From: an uncultured Spirochaetota bacterium
Lineage (GTDB): Bacteria > Spirochaetota > Brachyspiria > Brachyspirales > Brachyspiraceae
DNA: 54,679 nt
Assembly (NCBI GenBank): GCA_944390575.1
Contig: CALXQJ010000014.1
Span: 1-54,679 of the forward strand
Reading direction: 5' to 3'
The first letter of the stretch is position 1. Each line of letters begins with the position of its first letter. Made by a program: the position numbers and the translations under genes. Below the pieces are notes generated by a model. It did not search any database, had not been told where the DNA came from, and saw only the letters and a program-made list of their open reading frames with translations. Shown one piece after another: positions 1-8,932 of this stretch.

Positions 1-108
1 GCTTTGTGCTTTGTGCTTTGTGCTTTGTGCTTTGTGCTTTGTGCTTTGTGCTTTGTGCTTTGTGCTTTGTGCTTTGTGCTTTGTGCTTTGTGCTTTGTGC
101 TTTGTGCT
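1..108. repeat. Heptanucleotide tandem repeat (GCTTTGT)n
   Basis: Fifteen perfect copies of the 7-bp unit GCTTTGT plus three bases, starting at the window edge, so the true tract is longer. It lies 66 bp beyond the stop codon of the lipoprotein at 174-767. A 7-bp unit is not a multiple of three, so copy changes would shift any reading frame crossing it. The + strand reads through it as a repeated Met/Leu/Cys/Ala/Phe pattern, which I do not regard as a protein. Whether it belongs to a gene to the left cannot be seen. Confidence 0.97.
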
Positions 109-173
109 ATAATAATCATAACAGTATATATTCTACTATAAAATATATAATTTGTCAAACTATTAAAAATATA

Positions 174-767
174 TTACTCTACTATTTCATAAGTTTGATT
201 AAAAATATCAGCTTTAACAGGCCATAACTCAGTATTAATACCTTGAACTATATAATCTCCATTAGTAGCTTTAGAATTACCTTCTAATGTTTTTATTATA
301 AGCTCATTCTCATTATAACTTTCTATAAATGTATTTGTAGAATTTAATTTTTTTATAGCACTAATACTTTTTTTACTACCATCAAACAATACAGCACGAA
401 CATTAACAGTATTTCTAACAAATTTATTTATTATAGATGAATTATTATCAAATGGACTATAAGTATTAGAAAATATATCAGGCTTTACAGGATAAAGTTC
501 GCCAGATATACCCTTAACTATAAAATCATTCTTAGAACCTACAAGATCCCCATGTAAACCTCTAAGTATTATTTCACTAGAATTAAAAGAAACTACTTTA
601 GTATTTGTAGAATTAAGAGAAATAATAGCATCAACACATTCTACACTACCATCAAATATAACAGCAATAACCTTAATAGGCACCTTAACATAGGTATGAA
701 TAAGATTTTTATCATTATTGCAACTTAAAATAAAAAATACTAAAAAAATAAAATATATTCTTTTCAT
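174..767 (-). CDS. Lipoprotein with two copies of a phage-type small domain
   Basis: A 197-residue protein with a short lipoprotein signal (residues 1-16, lipobox ILSC, Cys16), so it is probably anchored to a membrane. The rest is two similar copies of about 80 residues. Each has the order V-AV-FDGS...AI..LNSTNT, a short strand pair ending in L.G, then a conserved end (GELYPVKPDIF in copy 1, TELWPVKADIF in copy 2). From memory, this ending resembles small phage proteins with the pattern GDYIIKGV.GE.YPCKPDIF..TYE, which also begin with V.AV.F.G. Function is unknown. It is downstream of pgk on the same strand but separated by the hairpin at 800-833, so it probably has its own promoter. The lipoprotein call is firm; the phage-domain link is pattern recognition. 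Confidence 0.8.
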   Translation of the reverse strand: MKRIYFIFLVFFILSCNNDKNLIHTYVKVPIKVIAVIFDGSVECVDAIISLNSTNTKVVSFNSSEIILRGLHGDLVGSKNDFIVKGISGELYPVKPDIFSNTYSPFDNNSSIINKFVRNTVNVRAVLFDGSKKSISAIKKLNSTNTFIESYNENELIIKTLEGNSKATNGDYIVQGINTELWPVKADIFNQTYEIVE

Positions 768-799
768 ATAAATAAACTACTACATATAAAAAATATTAT

Positions 800-833
800 A
801 AGCACTATATATTATAAAACATATATAGTGCTT
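800..833 (-). terminator. Hairpin terminator after pgk
   Basis: Perfect 12-bp inverted repeat AAGCACTATATA / TATATAGTGCTT with a 10-base loop, located just past the pgk stop codon on the minus strand. No long U-run follows, but the flank is AT-only. Confidence 0.65.
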
Positions 834-864
834 AAACAACTTAATATTATAAAGTAATAATATA

Positions 865-2064
865 TTACTTATCTTCTAAAACCTTAATACCAGGAAGCTC
901 AATACCCTCTAAGAATTCTAAAGAAGCACCACCACCAGTAGAAACATGGCTCATCTTATCAGCAACTCCAGACTTATTAACAGCAGACACACTATCACCA
1001 CCACCAATAATAGAAATAGCACCACTATTAGCAATCATCTTAGCAACCTCAAATGTACCCTTAGAGAAATTAGACATCTCAAATACACCTAAAGGACCAT
1101 TCCATATAACAGTCTTAGCATTTTTAAGTATACCCTCAAGCTCGGCAATAGTCTTCTCACCAACATCCATACCCATCCAACCATCAGGTATCTCATTCCA
1201 AGAAACTGTTTTTCTATTAGCCTCATTATCAAATTTATCTGCCACAACATTATCAATAGGTAAGAATAAAGTTTTACCAAGCTCCTTAGCCTTATCCATA
1301 ATCTTTTGAGCAGTAGCAACATAATCATCTTCACATAAAGAAGTACCAACAGATACACCTTTAGCCTTAAAGAAAGTATAAGCCATACCACCGACAACTA
1401 TTAAAGTATCAACTTTAGTAATAAGATTCTCTAAAACAGAAATCTTAGAAGAAACCTTAGCACCACCAATAATAGCAACAAAAGGACGCTCGGGATTAGC
1501 AACAGCCTCACCTAAATACTTAATTTCCTTTTCCATTAAGAAACCAGCAACAGCAGGCATACCAGTTTTAGCAGAAACTATACCAGCAGTAGAAGCATGT
1601 GCACGATGAGCAGTACCAAAAGCATCATTAACATAAACATCAGCTAAAGAAGCAAGCTCCTTACAGAAGTTAGGATCATTTTTCTCCTCTTCAGCATGAT
1701 AACGAAGATTTTCTAAAAGTAATACGTCTCCAGCATTTAAAGAAGAAGCCATAGATTTTACAGTATCCCCTATACAATCAGGAGCAAATTCTACTTTATT
1801 ATTAGGTAATTTAGTCTTTAAATACTCATAAACAGGCTTTAAAGAATACTTAGGATTAGGAGTACCATCTGGACGACCTAAGTGACTCATAAGTATTAAA
1901 CTAGCACCTTGAGATAGTATATAATTAATAGTATCCATAGCAGCATCTACTCTTGTAGTGTCTGTTATTTTAGTATTAGTTTCTTTATCAAGTGGTACAT
2001 TAAAGTCCACACGCATTATCACTTTTTTACCTTTAATATCAATATCTTTAACACTCTTTTTCAT
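865..2064 (-). CDS. pgk: Phosphoglycerate kinase
   Basis: Transfers phosphate from 1,3-bisphosphoglycerate to ADP in cytoplasmic glycolysis. About 399 residues, the normal length. Family marks are RVDFNVPLD near the N-terminus, LMSHLGRP, the LLENLRYH segment, the GGAKVSSKI hinge region and the C-terminal GGGDSVSAVNK nucleotide loop with STGGGASLE. I start at the Met of MKKSVKDIDIKGKK (2064) because AAGGAATT lies a few bases upstream; the longer frame beginning at 2112 runs through the hairpin behind gap and looks non-coding. It follows gap on the same strand with about 100 bp between, the usual glycolytic pairing. Confidence 0.97.
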   Translation of the reverse strand: MKKSVKDIDIKGKKVIMRVDFNVPLDKETNTKITDTTRVDAAMDTINYILSQGASLILMSHLGRPDGTPNPKYSLKPVYEYLKTKLPNNKVEFAPDCIGDTVKSMASSLNAGDVLLLENLRYHAEEEKNDPNFCKELASLADVYVNDAFGTAHRAHASTAGIVSAKTGMPAVAGFLMEKEIKYLGEAVANPERPFVAIIGGAKVSSKISVLENLITKVDTLIVVGGMAYTFFKAKGVSVGTSLCEDDYVATAQKIMDKAKELGKTLFLPIDNVVADKFDNEANRKTVSWNEIPDGWMGMDVGEKTIAELEGILKNAKTVIWNGPLGVFEMSNFSKGTFEVAKMIANSGAISIIGGGDSVSAVNKSGVADKMSHVSTGGGASLEFLEGIELPGIKVLEDK

Positions 2065-2100
2065 AAAAAATTCCTTAAATATATAAAATTTAATATTAAT

Positions 2101-2139
2101 AAAAGGGTGCATATAAATAAAATTATATAAACACCCTTT
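2101..2139 (-). terminator. Hairpin between gap and pgk
   Basis: Inverted repeat AAAGGGTG / CACCCTTT with a loop of about 22 bases, followed on the minus strand by TTTTATTAAT. It lies 26 bp after the gap stop, so it may partly terminate gap transcripts before pgk. Confidence 0.6.
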
Positions 2140-2165
2140 AATACTTTTCTAATTGATCATTATTA

Positions 2166-3221
<1,056 letters not shown>

Positions 3222-3328
3222 TTAATATAATATACCATTTTTGTACATAAAAAAATTCTATACATTGATACTAACATATATACATATTTATGTCAACAAT
3301 TATTAATATACTAATAAAATTTATATAT

Positions 3329-4237
3329 TCATAAAATACTATCTAAAGAACGGAGCATATTACCATTTTTTATATGATGATAAGCTTTATCTTTTTTATT
3401 TAATCTTGATAATAAATCAGATTTTATAAATTCAATAAATTTAAGATCATTATCATTTAATAAAATTTCTTCTCTTGACTTTTTTATAGGGGTATAATTA
3501 TAACTATCACGTATAGGTGCTAAATCTAATATAGAATTAATACCAGATGTACTGCTTATAGAATACATTCTAACTCCAGATAATGAATTTAAGTACTTAA
3601 GTAAATCAATATTAGCTTTAAAGTTATGAACACCTTCACGATTTTTAACTTCTTCCTTATCATAGAAATACTCCCATTTATCAGATAATTCTATACCTAC
3701 AATATAAATATCTTTATACCCATATTCTAATGCTCTAATAATAGCTAGATGTCCAGCATTTGGTTCAAAAAAACCATTATAAATACGATAAATTTTTATA
3801 TAATTACTAATACTTCTAGATATATCAATATCTATATTAATAGGTTTATAAAAGTCTATATAATGAGCAAAGTATTTTCTAATAATACTATTAAAATCTA
3901 AATAATGGTCTATGTTATAAATATTTTTGATAGATAGACATAAAACAAGAGGTAAATAACTAAGTATACCTGTATTACCTATAGCTGCAAAATAAGTTAC
4001 CTTCCTACCAAAATAAAAATAGTCTTCCTTATAAAAGTGATTTACTCTCATAATATCAAAGTCTTCTGGTAACCTTCTATAATCTACATTTTTTACTGAT
4101 GGTCCAGAACCTACAATTAATATAGGTTTTCTTTTCAAAAAACTATGCTGACTATAAAAATAACGATCTCCAAGTTCTGTATCAAAAAAATTTTCTTTAC
4201 TATTAGAAATATTCTCATTAAAAAATCTAGTAATCAT
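3329..4237 (-). CDS. GT42-family sialyltransferase (CstII-like)
   Basis: Predicted to transfer sialic acid from CMP-sialate to a surface glycan. The N-terminal half follows the Campylobacter CstI/CstII pattern: ILIVGSGPSVKNVDYRRLP, then DIMRVNHFY..D.YYFGRKV (nucleotide-binding fold), PNAGHLAIIRALEYGYKDIYIVGIEL and EGVHNFKANIDLLKYL, where His204 matches the catalytic histidine position of CstII as I recall it. 302 residues, close to CstII; the tail (residues 250-302) is basic and Lys/Asn rich. It is the last gene of a minus-strand sialylation cluster, 131 bp after neuA. No clear Shine-Dalgarno site is visible. A related DUF115-type glycosyltransferase is the main alternative. Confidence 0.82.
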   Translation of the reverse strand: MITRFFNENISNSKENFFDTELGDRYFYSQHSFLKRKPILIVGSGPSVKNVDYRRLPEDFDIMRVNHFYKEDYFYFGRKVTYFAAIGNTGILSYLPLVLCLSIKNIYNIDHYLDFNSIIRKYFAHYIDFYKPINIDIDISRSISNYIKIYRIYNGFFEPNAGHLAIIRALEYGYKDIYIVGIELSDKWEYFYDKEEVKNREGVHNFKANIDLLKYLNSLSGVRMYSISSTSGINSILDLAPIRDSYNYTPIKKSREEILLNDNDLKFIEFIKSDLLSRLNKKDKAYHHIKNGNMLRSLDSIL

Positions 4238-4368
4238 AAAAAGTGATTATAATATAAAAAATAAAAAATTAATACATGTTATATGTAATAAAATATAAAA
4301 ATATTTTATTGACTAATTTTAAATTTTTATTTAGTATAAAGATGATTAAATGAACAAGGAGATAACTT

Positions 4369-5115
4369 TTATCTCTTCTCTTCTCTTCTCTTCTCTTCTC
4401 TTCTCTTCTCTTCTCTTCTCTTCTCTTCTCTTCTCTTCTCTTCTCTTAAAAATTTATATTTTTCTATTAACTTTTCAATTATATAATAATCATGCTCTTC
4501 ATCTAACTCTATAGATGTATATTCAGGCATCTCATAAATAGATATAGGCTCTGACAAGAGATTTTTATCATTTTTGATATTATAAACAGAATTAATATAA
4601 CAAGCTCCATTTTCAAGCATACATCCTTCAAAATCTTGTCTTCTTGGACGCTCTCTATAATCATAATTAAGTGAAACACCATCTTTGCTCCAAAAAAATC
4701 TTTTAAACTCTACACAAGATAATGAAGAATTAGCTTTATCTTTTACCATTTTTTCATACATTTCATCTATATGATAAGGTTCTAAAAGAGGAGAAGTTGC
4801 TTGAATTAAAAACAAATTATCTTCATCAGAAATATTAGAATTATTAATATACTCTAATATAACATCCATAGTAGGAGAAGTATCTTGTGCATTTTTAGGA
4901 TCTCTATCATAAATTTCTACCTTATTAAAATTAAAAGATAAAACAGTCTTTTTTATATCAATATGATCAGTAGCAACAACAACTTTATCTATAACACTAC
5001 TATTATTTGAAGCTTCTAAAACCCAATATACTAATGGCTTCCCACAAATATTTTTTATATTCTTCAATTTTATAGATTTACTACCACCTCTAACAGGAAT
5101 AAAGGCTATATTCAT
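4369..5115 (-). CDS. neuA: CMP-N-acylneuraminate cytidylyltransferase with repeat-encoded tail
   Basis: Activates sialic acid (or a related nonulosonic acid) with CTP to CMP-sialate, the donor for the neighbouring sialyltransferases. The N-terminus IAFIPVRGGSKSIKLKNIK is the cytidylyltransferase signature; VVATD, LIQATSPLL and the ENGACYI segment follow. The normal fold ends near residue 225 (IEKLIEKYKFL). The remaining residues are the (GAGAA)n tract read as REEKR units, ending at a TAA directly after the repeat. Because the unit is 5 bp, slippage would swap the last residues for one of two other tails. The start overlaps the stop of the upstream GT29 gene (ATGA). No neuB or neuC is in the window, so the sugar is made elsewhere or scavenged; a pseudaminic or legionaminic acid substrate cannot be excluded. 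Confidence 0.9.
   Translation of the reverse strand: MNIAFIPVRGGSKSIKLKNIKNICGKPLVYWVLEASNNSSVIDKVVVATDHIDIKKTVLSFNFNKVEIYDRDPKNAQDTSPTMDVILEYINNSNISDEDNLFLIQATSPLLEPYHIDEMYEKMVKDKANSSLSCVEFKRFFWSKDGVSLNYDYRERPRRQDFEGCMLENGACYINSVYNIKNDKNLLSEPISIYEMPEYTSIELDEEHDYYIIEKLIEKYKFLREEKRREEKRREEKRREEKRREEKR
4372..4447. repeat. Pentanucleotide tract inside the 3' end of neuA
   Basis: 76 bp of perfect 5-bp periodicity (TCTCT on +, GAGAA-type on the coding strand), about 15 copies. It encodes the REEKR-rich C-terminal tail of NeuA. Gain or loss of one unit changes the reading frame past the tract: the current frame stops at once (TAA 4369-4371), one alternative adds about eight residues, the other adds a 35-codon hydrophobic tail before stopping. 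Confidence 0.97.
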
Positions 5116-6281
5116 ATTTTAATATCCTTATCTAAAGCAAATAACTTTCTAAAAAACTTAATCTCCAAGTCAATATTATGCCAATTTTTAAATGAATCAG
5201 CATTGACTAATAAATTATCTTTATAAAAATGATATATACTAATATCAAAATCATTATTTAAAAATGAAAAACCATATATATCATTATAAGTAAATAATTC
5301 ATTATATTTTTTCTTAATTTGATATATATAATTAATCATAAGCCCACCAGAAGTTAAGTAATGAACATCTATTTCTTTTTTATGAGAAACTCTTATTTTA
5401 GTAGTTAAAAATGACACGGGTAAATTAGAATAAAATATATCTTCATATAAATTATTAAGTACATGATCTTCAAATAAAATATAATGTTCTACATCTGCCA
5501 ACCAAAATATCATATTATTAACAATTCTTTTTTCACCATTTAAATGTATATTACCATTTTTGCACCACACATCTGTTTTACTTCCATAGTCTTCTTCAAA
5601 CCCATCTAAATTAAAATTATTAAAACGAACTATTATATCATAAGAATCTATTTCTTTACCTCTACCTTTACCAATTTCCTGCGGACCATTACCTACAATT
5701 GCAACTCTTTTACCTTTTATAAAATCTTCAAATTCATTCTTACCTCTACTATCATTTATAGCATCCAAAATTAAAGAAGACTTTATAATGTCATCATTAC
5801 TAATATACATCTCTACTGCTAATTTAGAAACAAATAAAACCCTATGTATATCTAAATATTGAAATTTATCAAAATAATTAATTAAAATATTTTTAGCTTT
5901 ATCTAAATAATTATTTTCATATAAAACTGCTATATAAATAAGCCAAAATCTATTATTAATTTTATACCAAATATTTGGAATTCTTTCGAAAAACTCAAAA
6001 TACCTTATCAATAACTTATTATCATAATGTTTAAACCATAAACTATGTATAACTCTAAATATAGAATTATAATCATTATTAATTAAAAAAGATATAAAAT
6101 TATTTAAAGTATTATCATTATTATTTAATATAAATAACTCATATAAAGTTTGGTTAATAGTATTACATTCATCTTTTATAGAAAATACTTTATCAAATAT
6201 AAAATTAATATTACTGATGTTATTAGAAAACAACAAATGCTCTTTAATTATATTTCTTAAACTTTTAATAGGTCCAACCAA
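5112..6281 (-). CDS. GT29-type sialyltransferase, copy 2
   Basis: 389 residues. The C-terminal half carries the sialyl motifs: a large motif at about residues 190-228 (VAIVGNGPQEIGKGRGKEID then IIVRFNNF), a small-motif-like stretch LTSGGLMINYIYQ...DIYGFSF, and an HxxxxE motif (WHNIDLE, motif VS) near the end. It would use CMP-sialate on a surface acceptor. The N-terminal half is helical and has no clear match; it has no signal peptide. It is a tandem paralogue of the gene at 6287-7474, 5 bp downstream of it, and overlaps neuA by 4 bp, so the three are one transcript. The frame begins with TTG at 6281 and has no good ribosome site, so the start is uncertain and translation may be coupled. Confidence 0.8.
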   Translation of the reverse strand: MVGPIKSLRNIIKEHLLFSNNISNINFIFDKVFSIKDECNTINQTLYELFILNNNDNTLNNFISFLINNDYNSIFRVIHSLWFKHYDNKLLIRYFEFFERIPNIWYKINNRFWLIYIAVLYENNYLDKAKNILINYFDKFQYLDIHRVLFVSKLAVEMYISNDDIIKSSLILDAINDSRGKNEFEDFIKGKRVAIVGNGPQEIGKGRGKEIDSYDIIVRFNNFNLDGFEEDYGSKTDVWCKNGNIHLNGEKRIVNNMIFWLADVEHYILFEDHVLNNLYEDIFYSNLPVSFLTTKIRVSHKKEIDVHYLTSGGLMINYIYQIKKKYNELFTYNDIYGFSFLNNDFDISIYHFYKDNLLVNADSFKNWHNIDLEIKFFRKLFALDKDIKI

Positions 6282-6286
6282 AAATA

Positions 6287-7474
6287 CTATAAATTAAATA
6301 GTTTTCTTAAAAATATTATTTCATTATCTATACTATGCCAGTTGTTTAAAGAGTATATAACATCTCTTTCTGGTATATTATCATTATAATAATGATAATT
6401 AGAATATGATAAATTATTATCTAAAAATGAAAAACCATATATATTATTAATATTAAATTTTTCATTGTTATTTTTCTTAATAAAGTATATATAGAATAAC
6501 AATAGACCACCTGTTGTTAAATAATTAACATTTGTAACATTCTTTACAACTATATGCATATCAATATTAAAGCAATATATATTTTTATGTTTATAAGCAA
6601 AATATAAATTGCTTAAAATAAAATCACTTAATATAGCTCTATAAAGATAAGCTTCTATACAATATAAAGTAGAATAATTTCTAGGAATATTATTATAATA
6701 TGAATCTACATTAACTCCACTGGCCCAAATATCTGTTTTAATCCCATAATCCTCTTCAAATCCTTCTAAATTAAAATTATTAAAACGTATTACTATATCA
6801 TGAGAATCTATTTCTTTACCTCTACCTTTACCTATCTCCTGTGGACCGTTACCTACAACTGCAACTGACTTACCTTTTATTAAATTTTCAAAAATATTAT
6901 TTTCAATACTTTCATCTAATTTATTAGCTATAAGTAAAGACTTATTAATATTATCATTTTCTATAGATAAAGATTTTGCTAATTTGGATACAAATAAAAA
7001 TCTATGTATATCTAAAACTCCAAATTTATTATAATAATCTTTCAGTAAAGATTCTGCTTTATCAAAAATATGATTTTCATATAAAATAGATATATAAATA
7101 AGCCAAAACTTATTATCAATAAGACTCCATATATTAGGAAATCTTTCTACAAGTTCAAAACTATTACTTAATTGATTATAGGAATAATGTTTGAACCATA
7201 AATCACGTAATTCAGAAAAAATACTAGGAAAGTCTTTTTTCTGTAATAAAATTATTATATCTAAAAATATTTTATCATTAGAGTTTAAAATTAAAACTTC
7301 ATTTAATAAAAACTTATTTATACTAAAATCTGATGATATATTTATAATTCTTTTGTTAAGATAATCTAAATTTTCATTTATAGAAATAATACTAAAAAAA
7401 TAATCACGAATAAAATTTCTTAATTTCTTAAATGGTATCCACCACACTATTTCATCTATTTCTTTTCTAGTCAT
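6287..7474 (-). CDS. GT29-type sialyltransferase, copy 1
   Basis: About 395 residues from the Met of MTRKEIDEI (7474), chosen because AAAGGT lies 5-6 bases upstream; a longer frame reaches 7492. Same plan as its neighbour: helical N-terminal region (LWFKHYS...FWLIYISILYENH), sialyl motif L at about residues 205-240 (VAVVGNGPQEIGKGRGKEID, IVIRFNNF), motif-S-like LTTGGLLLFYIY...NIYGFSF and a terminal HxxxxE (WHSIDNE). The two copies match closely in the motif region and less in the N-terminal part and between motifs, which suggests tandem duplication followed by change of acceptor specificity. It is the first gene of the sialylation operon. Confidence 0.8.
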   Translation of the reverse strand: MTRKEIDEIVWWIPFKKLRNFIRDYFFSIISINENLDYLNKRIINISSDFSINKFLLNEVLILNSNDKIFLDIIILLQKKDFPSIFSELRDLWFKHYSYNQLSNSFELVERFPNIWSLIDNKFWLIYISILYENHIFDKAESLLKDYYNKFGVLDIHRFLFVSKLAKSLSIENDNINKSLLIANKLDESIENNIFENLIKGKSVAVVGNGPQEIGKGRGKEIDSHDIVIRFNNFNLEGFEEDYGIKTDIWASGVNVDSYYNNIPRNYSTLYCIEAYLYRAILSDFILSNLYFAYKHKNIYCFNIDMHIVVKNVTNVNYLTTGGLLLFYIYFIKKNNNEKFNINNIYGFSFLDNNLSYSNYHYYNDNIPERDVIYSLNNWHSIDNEIIFLRKLFNL

Positions 7475-7544
7475 TAAATTACCTTTTATCAAAAACTATT
7501 ATAATTTAAAAAATAATAATATGCAAGTAAAGAAATATAATTTT

Positions 7545-7572
7545 TTGACAAACATCTTTTTTTAAGTATAAT
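7545..7572 (+). promoter_or_regulatory. Sigma-70 promoter for the 2-oxoacid oxidoreductase operon
   Basis: Perfect TTGACA (7545-7550), 16-bp spacer and perfect TATAAT (7567-7572), 60 bp upstream of the ferredoxin start. The GGAGG ribosome site follows at about 7620-7624. Confidence 0.85.
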
Positions 7573-7631
7573 ATTTATATATACAATATAATAATATTTT
7601 TATAAAGTTTATTTATTATGGAGGTAAAATT

Positions 7632-7874
7632 ATGGCTAAAGGTCGTGTTTTTATAGATAAAGAAACTTGTAAAGGTTGCTCTAACTGTGTATCAGTATGC
7701 CCAACAAAAATACTATATCTAAATCGTGACGATATGAACTCTTGGGGATACTATCCTGCAGATGTTACTGATATGGATAAGTGTATAGGATGTTCTAATT
7801 GTGCTATGATGTGCCCTGATCTATGTATTACAGTAGAAAGATTAGATTTAGAAGAAAAAAAGGAGAGTAAATAA
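7632..7874 (+). CDS. vorD: 2-oxoacid:ferredoxin oxidoreductase, delta (ferredoxin) subunit
   Basis: 80-residue electron-transfer subunit with two [4Fe-4S] motifs, CKGCSNCVSVCP and CIGCSNCAMMCP. It passes electrons from the thiamine-diphosphate subunit to ferredoxin during oxidative decarboxylation of a 2-oxo acid to an acyl-CoA. First gene of a four-gene operon with a strong promoter (7545-7572) and GGAGG ribosome site. The gene order (delta, alpha, beta, gamma) fits the Vor/Kor type; the true substrate, branched-chain 2-oxo acid or 2-oxoglutarate, cannot be told from sequence alone. Confidence 0.9.
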   Translation: MAKGRVFIDKETCKGCSNCVSVCPTKILYLNRDDMNSWGYYPADVTDMDKCIGCSNCAMMCPDLCITVERLDLEEKKESK

Positions 7875-7876
7875 GT

Positions 7877-8932
7877 ATGGCTAAAACTTTAATGAAAGGA
7901 AATGAAGCTATGGCTACAGCAGCTATTATGGCCGGATGTAAATGCTTCTTTGGATATCCTATTACTCCACAAAATGAAATACCTGAGTTTATGTCTAAAG
8001 CTATGTATGAAAATGGTGGGGCTTTTGTACAGGCAGAATCTGAGGTTGCTGCTATTAATATGGTTTATGGTGCTGGCGGTGCTGGGGTAAGAACTATGAC
8101 TTCATCATCTTCTCCTGGTATAGCATTAAAACAAGAAGGAGTGTCATACTTAGCAGGTGCTGAGGTTCCTTCTGTAATACTTAATGTTATGCGTGGTGGT
8201 CCTGGTCTTGGGGGGATACAACCTGCACAATCTGATTATAATATGATGGTTAAGGGTGGTGGAGATGGAGATTATAATTGTCCAGTATTGGCACCTGCAT
8301 CATTACAAGAAGCTGCTGATATGATAATGGAAGCTTTTGATATTGCTGATTATTATAGAACTCCTGTTTATGTTGCGGCTGATGGTTTTATAGGGCAAAT
8401 GATGGAGCCTGTAGAGCTTATTTACAAACCTAAATATGATTTAAAAGAAAAAACTTGGGCTGCTTGTGGGCATCAAAATAAAAGAGAGAAAAATGTTATA
8501 AACTCATTATTTTTATCTCCTGAAGAATTATATGAACATAATGTACACTTACAAGAAAAGTATAATGTAATAAAAGAAAAAGAGGCTCGTGCTGAAAAGT
8601 ATATGGCTGATGATGCTGATGTATTATTAGTATCTTATGGTACTATGTCTCGTGTTTGTAGGGGAGTTGTTGATACTTTAAGAGCTCAAGGAAAAAAAGT
8701 GGGATTGATTCGTCCACAAACTTTATGGCCTTTTCCTGTTAAGGCTTTTGACAATCCAAATTGTAAAATGTATATTAGTATTGAAATGAGTATGGGGCAA
8801 ATGGTTGATGATGTTCGTCTTGCTTGTGAATGTAAGGTGCCTGTTAAGTTTTTTGGTAAGGCTGGGGGTGTTGTGCCTACTTCTCAAGAAATAATAGAAC
8901 ATATTAATGAGTATGCTGGAGGAATTTTATGA
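7877..8932 (+). CDS. vorB: 2-oxoacid:ferredoxin oxidoreductase, alpha subunit
   Basis: 351 residues. N-terminal pyrimidine-binding type domain: GNEAMATAAIMAGCKCFFGY then PITPQNEIPEF, the AESEVAAINMVYGAGGAGVR region and MTSSSSPGIALKQEG. A C-terminal transketolase-like domain follows with DVLLVSYGTMSRV. This half binds thiamine diphosphate together with the beta subunit. It begins two bases after the ferredoxin gene and overlaps the beta gene by 4 bp, as expected for a fixed-ratio complex. It resembles VorB-type annotated subunits most closely in my recollection. Confidence 0.9.
   Translation: MAKTLMKGNEAMATAAIMAGCKCFFGYPITPQNEIPEFMSKAMYENGGAFVQAESEVAAINMVYGAGGAGVRTMTSSSSPGIALKQEGVSYLAGAEVPSVILNVMRGGPGLGGIQPAQSDYNMMVKGGGDGDYNCPVLAPASLQEAADMIMEAFDIADYYRTPVYVAADGFIGQMMEPVELIYKPKYDLKEKTWAACGHQNKREKNVINSLFLSPEELYEHNVHLQEKYNVIKEKEARAEKYMADDADVLLVSYGTMSRVCRGVVDTLRAQGKKVGLIRPQTLWPFPVKAFDNPNCKMYISIEMSMGQMVDDVRLACECKVPVKFFGKAGGVVPTSQEIIEHINEYAGGIL

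Noticed and set aside
6-227. 73-residue open frame through the heptanucleotide repeat
   Set aside because: It is only the translation of the simple repeat plus AT-rich flank; no ribosome site and no protein features.
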